In this document: positions 21,329-26,215 of the stretch, in pieces | Layout: every line of letters starts with the position of its first letter | Position numbering within the stretch: the first letter of the stretch is position 1 | Source of the DNA: Candidatus Liptonbacteria bacterium | GTDB taxonomy: Bacteria; Patescibacteriota; Minisyncoccia; UBA6257; 2-01-FULL-56-20 | Length of the DNA: 26,215 bases | Direction of reading: 5' to 3' | Assembly (NCBI GenBank): GCA_016212635.1 | Contig: JACRFR010000044.1 | Location: 1-26,215 of the forward strand | Notes under the pieces: model-generated | Database searches by the model: none | The model's input: the letters and a program-made list of their open reading frames with translations, nothing else | Told to the model about the DNA's origin: nothing | Position numbers and translations under genes: made by a program

Positions 21329-22993
21329 ATGTCTGATCCCGAGACGCAAACTTGCGAACACTGTCACGGCTCATTTGAAGTGAGTGCCGAAGACGCCTCC
21401 TATTACGCCAAGATCCAGGTTCCACCGCCGACTATTTGCCCGCTCTGCCGCCAGCAGCGGCGCATGCTGTTTCGCAATTTCAAAACGCTCTACAAACGGC
21501 CCTCGGACCGGTCCCTCAAGCCGGTCATTTCCATGTACTCGCCCCAGGCGCCCTATAAGGTGTATACCCACGAGGAGTGGTGGGCGGACGACTGGGACGC
21601 GAAAATATTCGGCCGCTCGTTCGACTTCGGCCGGCCGTTCTTCGAACAGTTCCGGGAACTGCTTCTGGCGGTACCGCGCTTTGCGATCATGAATGTGAAT
21701 AGCACCAATTGCGAGTACTCCAACTTCGCTTGGGGCGATAAGAATTGTTATCTCGTTTTCGGCGCAGTGAACGATGAGGATTGCGCTTACGGCCACATCG
21801 TCTGGGAGTCCAAGGATTCTCTGGACAATCTCTATTTGCACAAATCAGAATTGTGCTACGAATGCGTGGATTGTTTGGGTTCCTATGGACTTAAGTATTG
21901 CCAAGAGTGCGAAAGTTGTAACGACTGTCTGGGCTGTTTCGATTGCCGGGGCTGCACCAACTGTGTCGGCTGTGTGGGATTGAAAGACAAGACCCACTAT
22001 TTATTCAATCAACCAGTGGACCAGGCAACCTACAAACAGTTCCTGGCCGATCATCCGCTGACCGATCCGGCCACTATACCCATGATTCAGGAGCGTCAGG
22101 AAGAACTCCGTCGGCAAATTCCCCAACGGCATTTTTTCGGCTCGCATAACAACGATGCGTCCGGCAACCATGTTTATAACGCGCGCAATCTGCACGATTC
22201 TTTTGACGTTAAGGGTGGCGAGAACTCCCGCTTTATATATACCTCCCGCCAAGCGGTGGATAGCTACGACGTGGCCTTTTCGCCCAATATCGAACAGGTT
22301 TATTGCTCTTTAACCACGCTCAACTGCAATCGGGTGTTCTTCGCGCATCTCGCGACCACCTGTTCTGATCTATACTACAGCGACAGTTGTTTCAACACGC
22401 ACAACTGCTTCGGCTGCGCGGGCCTCAAAGGCGGCGAGTATTGCATTTTGAACAAGCAGTATACCAAGGAAGAGTACGAGGCGCTTTTGCCCAGGGTCAT
22501 CGCTCATCTGCGACAGACAGGGGAGTGGGGGCAATTCTTCCCCACGGAACTATCGCCGTTCTGTTATAACGAATCCATTGCCAACGAGTACTTGCCTTTG
22601 ACTAAAGAGCAAGCGCTGGCCCAGGGCTTCCGCTGGCAGGACGAGTTACCGAGCACCGTGGGCCAGGAGACCATGACACTCGAGGCGCTACCCAAGGGTC
22701 CAAAGGATTATTCCGACGAGCTCGCGAAACAGATCCTGAAATGCGACCACTGTAGCCGGAATTATCGGCTGGTGCCGCAAGAACTTCAGTTTTATAAACG
22801 CCTCAACCTGCCGATTCCGCACCAATGTTTCAACTGCCGCCACGCTCGCCGGATGAGTGCCCGCAATTCTCGCCGATTATGGCCGGGTACATGCGCCAAG
22901 TGCGGCGTTGATTTCCGAACATCATACCCGCCGGAGCAACAAAAAGAGTTCAAGATATACTGCGAGCAGTGCTACCAGACCGAGGTCGCCTGA
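21329..22993 (+). CDS. Cysteine-rich multi-zinc-ribbon protein, function unknown
   Basis: A 554-residue protein with 35 cysteines by my count. The N-terminus has a zinc ribbon (CEHC...CPLC, residues 9-12 and about 36-39). A long middle region has two similar modules rich in Cys, Asn and aromatic residues, each ending in a C-x-x-C run followed by GLK and a Tyr-(I/L)-(L/F)-N segment: one with about ten CxxC-type steps (CQECESCNDCLGCFDC...), one shorter (CFGCAGLKGGEYCILNKQY). Their regular spacing suggests a stacked beta-helix-like fold, which is inference. The C-terminus has two more ribbons (CDHC...CFNC and CAKC...CEQC). The family is seen in Patescibacteria without known function; metal or nucleic-acid binding are guesses. 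ATG 21329 is preferred to 21317 by comparison with the remnant at 7509. Confidence 0.8.
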   Translation: MSDPETQTCEHCHGSFEVSAEDASYYAKIQVPPPTICPLCRQQRRMLFRNFKTLYKRPSDRSLKPVISMYSPQAPYKVYTHEEWWADDWDAKIFGRSFDFGRPFFEQFRELLLAVPRFAIMNVNSTNCEYSNFAWGDKNCYLVFGAVNDEDCAYGHIVWESKDSLDNLYLHKSELCYECVDCLGSYGLKYCQECESCNDCLGCFDCRGCTNCVGCVGLKDKTHYLFNQPVDQATYKQFLADHPLTDPATIPMIQERQEELRRQIPQRHFFGSHNNDASGNHVYNARNLHDSFDVKGGENSRFIYTSRQAVDSYDVAFSPNIEQVYCSLTTLNCNRVFFAHLATTCSDLYYSDSCFNTHNCFGCAGLKGGEYCILNKQYTKEEYEALLPRVIAHLRQTGEWGQFFPTELSPFCYNESIANEYLPLTKEQALAQGFRWQDELPSTVGQETMTLEALPKGPKDYSDELAKQILKCDHCSRNYRLVPQELQFYKRLNLPIPHQCFNCRHARRMSARNSRRLWPGTCAKCGVDFRTSYPPEQQKEFKIYCEQCYQTEVA

Positions 22994-23006
22994 CACCGAA
23001 TGTATC

Positions 23007-23043
23007 GAGGTCGGGCCTCGGGGGATTCTAGAGGCCCGACCTC
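23007..23043. repeat. 37-bp hairpin repeat (family A), copy 5
   Basis: Perfect 13-base arms, 11-base loop. The 13 bases between the stop codon and the hairpin (TGACACCGAATGTATC region) nearly match those after the remnant at 8180, so gene end and hairpin were duplicated together or exchanged by recombination. Confidence 0.92.
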
Positions 23044-23083
23044 AAGAATTTAGAAGTCGGAATAAAGAATAGGGCAGTAAATC

Positions 23084-23884
23084 ATGAATTGGGGATCGAA
23101 AAAATACGGCTGGCTGGCGCTCATCGTCGTGTTCGGCTTGGGGCTCGTATTGGGTAGGCATAATACCCGTCCCGATTCTAACCAGGTACCAATGCGCGCA
23201 GAGAATGCGCGCGACAAATTGCAGTCGAGCAGTTCGCCGAGCGATCTCGTGAGTTCCGCTAGCGAACTCGCATTCGCTAATGGGGTAAAAGTGGTGCGAG
23301 TGATCGATGGTGACACTATTGAGATCGAGGGTGGGGAGCGGGTGCGCTACATCGGGATGGATACGCCGGAGGTGGCGGATTTTAGGCAGCCGGTGCAGTG
23401 CTTCGGCGCGGAAGCGGCACGTCGCAACACGGATTTGGTCGCGAGCCAGACAGTCCGGTTGGAGAAAGACATATCCGAACGCGATCGCTATCAGCGTCTC
23501 TTGCGGTACGTTTGGTTGGGCGGGGAGATGGTCAATCTCCGCCTGGTAGCCGAAGGCTATGCGCGGGTTGCCACTTTCCCGCCGGACGTGAAGTATCAGA
23601 AAGATTTCGCGGAAGCGGAGCAGGGGGCGAGAGCCAACCAGCTCGGTTTGTGGGGAAGTTGCCCGGCCGCCGCGGTGGCCGCCACAACCACTACGACTTC
23701 AGCCCCAGCCGCCAACTGCCAAATCAAAGGCAATATCAATGCCTCGGGTGAAAAGATCTACCACCGGCCTGATTGTCCCTACTATACGCGCACTAAAATA
23801 GAGGCGACTCGCGGTGAACGCTGGTTTTGTTCGGACACGGAAGCAGTTGCCGCCGGTTGGCGGGTGGCCGCCAATTGTCCTTAA
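23084..23884 (+). CDS. Membrane-anchored thermonuclease (SNase) with C-terminal Cys/His domain
   Basis: A 266-residue protein with an N-terminal membrane anchor (about 8-24) and a Staphylococcus nuclease domain (about 68-200), placing the nuclease outside the cell or on its surface. Catalytic residues are conserved: R88 and E96 in VRYIGMDTPE with metal-ligand D93, and R138 in DRYQRLLRYVW, matching SNase Arg35, Glu43, Asp40 and Arg87. A Thr/Ala linker follows (about 203-213). The last 55 residues (CQIKGN...GEKIYHRPDCPYY...WFCSDTEAVAAGWR) match the short sunset-type domain often attached to surface nucleases. It probably degrades outside DNA or RNA for nucleotide salvage. It lies alone between the family A hairpin and pgk. 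A GGGCAG ten bases before the ATG could be a weak ribosome binding site. Confidence 0.93.
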   Translation: MNWGSKKYGWLALIVVFGLGLVLGRHNTRPDSNQVPMRAENARDKLQSSSSPSDLVSSASELAFANGVKVVRVIDGDTIEIEGGERVRYIGMDTPEVADFRQPVQCFGAEAARRNTDLVASQTVRLEKDISERDRYQRLLRYVWLGGEMVNLRLVAEGYARVATFPPDVKYQKDFAEAEQGARANQLGLWGSCPAAAVAATTTTTSAPAANCQIKGNINASGEKIYHRPDCPYYTRTKIEATRGERWFCSDTEAVAAGWRVAANCP

Positions 23885-23891
23885 CGCTTAA

Positions 23892-23921
23892 TTGGCCGCA
23901 ATCGGCCAAATATGCTAAACT
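23892..23921 (+). promoter_or_regulatory. Candidate pgk promoter overlapped by an inverted repeat
   Basis: TTGGCC (23892-23897), an 18-base spacer and TAAACT preceded by TGC (extended -10, 23913-23921). TTGGCC and GGCCAA (23904-23909) form an inverted repeat across the -35 and spacer, which could be an operator or simply the end signal of the nuclease gene. Confidence 0.35.
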
Positions 23922-23933
23922 ACTTTGTTTCAT

Positions 23934-25055
23934 ATGATCCGATACTTAAGCACAGCCCCGGCGGAGAAGATCAGTGGCATCGCCCTGCTGCGGCTGGATT
24001 TCAATACCGAAGATGACTGGCGGCTGGAGGCGACCCTGCCGACCGTGAAATTACTCACGCGGCACGCCCGGGCAGTAGTGATTCTAAGCCATCGGGGGCG
24101 GCCCCCGGGACCGGATCCTCGGCTGTCCCTGGTCTCGGACGCTAAAAATCTCGGCAAGTTGCTGAAACACAAGGTGGTATTTATTCCTCATTTTCGGTTT
24201 GCGGATATTAGGTCAGAAATAAAGTGCTCACCGCCAGGTTCTGTCTTCTTGCTGGAGAACTTGCGTTTCCATCCAGATCTGCGATTTGCGATGAGCAGGC
24301 AAGGCAGCAATGACGGCGTTGCCCGGCATCTAGCGTCCCTCGGAGACTACTACGTAAACGATGCCTTTGCAGTATCCCATCGTGCGGATGCGTCCCTGGT
24401 GGAAATTACGCGTTTTTTGCCGAGTTATGCCGGCTTGGAGATGGAGAAAGAAATTAAATTTCTGCGTGCGATCGTCCATCGGCCCAAGCGACCATTGGTG
24501 GTAATTCTGGGCGGGGCCAAGGCGCGCGACAAGTTGGCGGTGATCCAGCGGTTGCGGCGGCAGGCGGACTGGTTTCTTTTGGGCGGGGCCTCGGCTAACA
24601 CCATGCTTATGCTTCAGGGAGTGGATGTCCGCAAGTCGCTTCTGGAGATGGATCCCAAAGTGCTGGCCGAGCTTAGAAGGGTGCTGCACTACCGCAATGT
24701 GATCGTGCCGATCGATTATCGGTTTGACGCCGCAAAGCATGAGATATTAGATATCGGACCGCGGGCCGTCCAAAGATTTAAAGAAAAGATCAAAATCGCT
24801 CGGACCATTCTCTGGAGCGGTCCCATGGGCAAATGGGAGGAGCCGATGTTTCGGCGCGGCACCTTGGCCGTGGCCCAGGCGGTTACGGCCAATCGCCGCG
24901 CGCTCACCGTGGCCGGCGGCGGGGAGACTGTGACCTTCCTGCGCAAGCATAAATTGGATCAGTGTTTCGATTTTATCTCCACCGGCGGCGGGGCGCTGAT
25001 GGACTACTTGGCGGGAGAAAAGCTGCCGGGGATAGAGGCGCTAAAGAAGAAGTAA
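23934..25055 (+). CDS. pgk: Phosphoglycerate kinase
   Basis: Glycolytic enzyme making ATP from 1,3-bisphosphoglycerate and ADP. Family motifs are present in order: LLRLDFNTEDDWR near residue 19, SHRGRPPG near 47, LLENLRFHP near 100, VNDAFAVSHR near 136, the hinge-region VILGGAKARDKL near 184-196, LWSGPMGKWE near 295, TVAGGGET near 326 and the C-terminal FISTGGGALMDYLAGEKLPGIEAL. At 373 residues it is a little shorter than the usual 390-400. The ATG at 23934 is preferred over a TTG at 23925 because the family begins with a short segment before the first strand. Glycolysis is often one of the few complete pathways in reduced genomes like this. No partner genes (gap, tpiA) are adjacent. Confidence 0.96.
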   Translation: MIRYLSTAPAEKISGIALLRLDFNTEDDWRLEATLPTVKLLTRHARAVVILSHRGRPPGPDPRLSLVSDAKNLGKLLKHKVVFIPHFRFADIRSEIKCSPPGSVFLLENLRFHPDLRFAMSRQGSNDGVARHLASLGDYYVNDAFAVSHRADASLVEITRFLPSYAGLEMEKEIKFLRAIVHRPKRPLVVILGGAKARDKLAVIQRLRRQADWFLLGGASANTMLMLQGVDVRKSLLEMDPKVLAELRRVLHYRNVIVPIDYRFDAAKHEILDIGPRAVQRFKEKIKIARTILWSGPMGKWEEPMFRRGTLAVAQAVTANRRALTVAGGGETVTFLRKHKLDQCFDFISTGGGALMDYLAGEKLPGIEALKKK

Positions 25056-25062
25056 AGACAAG

Positions 25063-25086
25063 AACTAATTATCCTAATTATTCTAA
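25063..25086. repeat. AT-rich AATTATTCTAA repeat upstream of the four-helix gene
   Basis: CTAATTATCCTAATTATTC is the reverse complement of the units before mreB (2991-3024). The start codon of the next gene lies at its edge. Confidence 0.6.
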
Positions 25087-25486
25087 TGGCAGACATAGCG
25101 TCGAAAGAGAAAATTTATGATTTAGCGCAAAGGACAGAACAATTCGCGAAGGATATTATTTTGTTTGCCCGGAAGATTCCTAAAGACGTTGTTACCCTGC
25201 CGCTCATTTCTCAGTTGGTTCGGGCAGGAACCAGTATCGCGCTAACTACTGCGAGGCGGACGAAGCGGAATCGCCCAGAGATTTTCAGCATAAACTGAAG
25301 ATATGTAAAAAAGAAGCGCGTGAAACCATGTGTTGGCTCAAGCTTATTGTTATCGCGGTACCCAATCTGGAGCCGGAATCGGAACCGTTATGCCAAGAGG
25401 CCGACGAGCTAAGGCGCATCTTCAATGCCAGTATCCTGACAATTAAAAGAAAAAGCACAAGCATCTCCCGTGATCAATTAGAATAA
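25086..25486 (+). pseudogene. Four-helix-bundle protein (23S rRNA IVS family), frameshifted
   Basis: The first part (25086-25240) encodes an N-terminus typical of the S23/four-helix-bundle family, ending ISQLVRAGTSIA. The family continues with GANYCEADEA; here the sequence ATCGCGCTAACTACTGCGAG lacks one base, and the remainder continues in the next frame from about 25241 to the TAA at 25484: ANYCEADEAESPRDFQHKL, KICKKEARETMCWLKL, and so on to DQLE. Restoring one G (ATCGGCGCT) gives a normal protein of about 133 residues. As written, translation ends at 25298 after 70 residues. It is either a recently broken gene or a one-base sequence error. The family is linked to intervening sequences in 23S rRNA genes, but most members are free-standing and of unknown role. 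Confidence 0.85.
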
Positions 25487-25564
25487 TTTCGCCGTTTTAC
25501 TCCGTTATCATCTGATTCATTAGAATAATTAGACTAATTAGAATAATTTCTCCACTTTCCCTAT
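25487..25564. repeat. AT-rich AATTAGAATAATT repeats before the DHH gene
   Basis: Units TTAGAATAATTAGACTAATT and AATTAGAATAATTT lie at about 25519-25550, like those before mreB, and another overlaps the end of the previous gene (25475-25489). A pyrimidine-rich CTCCACTTTCCCT follows directly before the ATG. Confidence 0.6.
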
Positions 25565-26215
25565 ATGGTTTTTGATATCTACTTCCATAATGACTTCGAC
25601 GGACGCGCTTCGGCTGCGATAATCCTGGCCTGGTTAAAACAGCGGGGCGATCGCGCGGGCAAACTGATGCCGATCGACTACTCTCTAACACCAGCTTGGC
25701 TCCAACCGAATTTTTTTACGGGGCGGCGGCCGACGATCGTGGTGGATTACCCGTATCATCCCGGCGCGGCCATGTGGTTCGATCATCACCCCACGACTTT
25801 CAAGCGAGCCGATTGGCAGCGGCAGTTCCGTCAAGATAAAAGCCATCGTTTTGAATCGCGATACCATTCCTGCGCCCACCAGGTTTACGATGCCCTGCGC
25901 AAGGATTTTGGCTTCCGGCCGCCAGTGGTGATAAAAAAGTTGATCCCTTGGGCGGATATAGAAGACTCCGCTGGCTATCGCTCGGCCAAGCAAGCGGTTT
26001 TGTCGCGGGAACCAGCTTTTCGCATTCGGACCTATATGGATCAGCCGGCCAATAAGCGGCGGCCGCTCCAGTGGCTGATCACCGCTTTGGGAGAAAAATC
26101 GTTGGATGAAATTACCAAGGACGTCCGAGTGCGAGCGGCTTATCGCCGCTATCGCACTTCGTTGCTGAACGCCATCAGCTTCTATCGGACACATTTAAAG
26201 CGCCAGAATGGTATC
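25565..26215 (+). CDS. DHH-family phosphoesterase, cut by the window end
   Basis: Open from the ATG at 25565 to the window edge, 217 codons without a stop. The N-terminal HNDFDGRASAAIIL (H8, D10, D12) is the first metal-binding motif of the DHH superfamily, and WFDHHPTTF contains the diagnostic D73-H74-H75. VVDYPYHPG (about 62-70) supplies the second motif. PWADIEDSAGY near 133-143 fits the later acidic motif. Relatives include RecJ exonuclease, nano-RNases and cyclic-dinucleotide phosphodiesterases; the C-terminal substrate-binding domain lies outside the window, so the substrate cannot be told. The N-terminus is compact, without the extra domains of RecJ. An antisense open frame over the same bases is a shadow. 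Confidence 0.85.
   Translation, partial: MVFDIYFHNDFDGRASAAIILAWLKQRGDRAGKLMPIDYSLTPAWLQPNFFTGRRPTIVVDYPYHPGAAMWFDHHPTTFKRADWQRQFRQDKSHRFESRYHSCAHQVYDALRKDFGFRPPVVIKKLIPWADIEDSAGYRSAKQAVLSREPAFRIRTYMDQPANKRRPLQWLITALGEKSLDEITKDVRVRAAYRRYRTSLLNAISFYRTHLKRQNGI

Noticed and set aside
25239..25298. Reading the four-helix gene as a genuine 70-residue protein
   Set aside because: The family motif ANYCEADEA continues directly in the next frame, so the short version is the result of a one-base frameshift.
1..26215. TGA read as glycine, as in Gracilibacteria
   Set aside because: Several genes end normally at TGA (for example 683-685 and 22991-22993) and glycines are encoded by GGN at conserved sites.

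Overview
The window looks like a piece of a Candidate Phyla Radiation (Patescibacteria) genome of roughly 55% GC. Reasons: short or domain-reduced versions of housekeeping proteins, a cysteine-rich zinc-ribbon family and a VirD4/HerA-like ATPase of the kind common in these genomes, an almost complete lack of Shine-Dalgarno sequences, and intergenic space packed with short palindromic repeats. TGA acts as a normal stop, so the recoded Gracilibacteria/Absconditabacteria are unlikely. This placement is inference; no rRNA or tRNA gene was found.

Layout. 1-1187: a RelE-type toxin-antitoxin pair between 18-bp direct repeats, then about 500 bases of repeats. 1188-2888: proS. 3039-7455: a rod-shape/elongasome cluster, mreB-mreC-mreD-mrdA (PBP2). 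7509-8180: a zinc-ribbon gene broken by repeats, a relative of the intact gene at 21329. 8336-11363: galT-like gene, a small membrane protein, rplU, and an AT-rich DUF3800-like gene that looks acquired. 11697-16179: alpha/beta hydrolase, a membrane-anchored MurF-like ligase and ddl. 16294-18132 (minus): a GT-C membrane glycosyltransferase. 18203-21280: a small protein, a VirD4/TraG-like ATPase and a 48-residue ORF. 21329-25055: the 35-cysteine zinc-ribbon protein, a membrane-anchored nuclease and pgk. 25086-26215: a frameshifted four-helix-bundle gene and a DHH phosphoesterase cut by the window edge.

How the genes fit together: much of the window is envelope biology. ddl makes D-Ala-D-Ala, the MurF-like ligase would add it to the peptidoglycan precursor, and PBP2 guided by MreBCD would cross-link it; the glycosyltransferase would decorate surface molecules. 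A surface nuclease and a DNA-translocase-type ATPase fit a lifestyle that takes up or salvages nucleic acid.

The most striking signal is the repeats. At least eight families recur, including a 37-bp hairpin present five times with identical 13+11+13 geometry, and two MITE-like elements with terminal inverted repeats and target-site duplications. Several families sit in frame inside genes (four types in the glycosyltransferase, one in PBP2), resembling the palindromic elements known inside Rickettsia genes.
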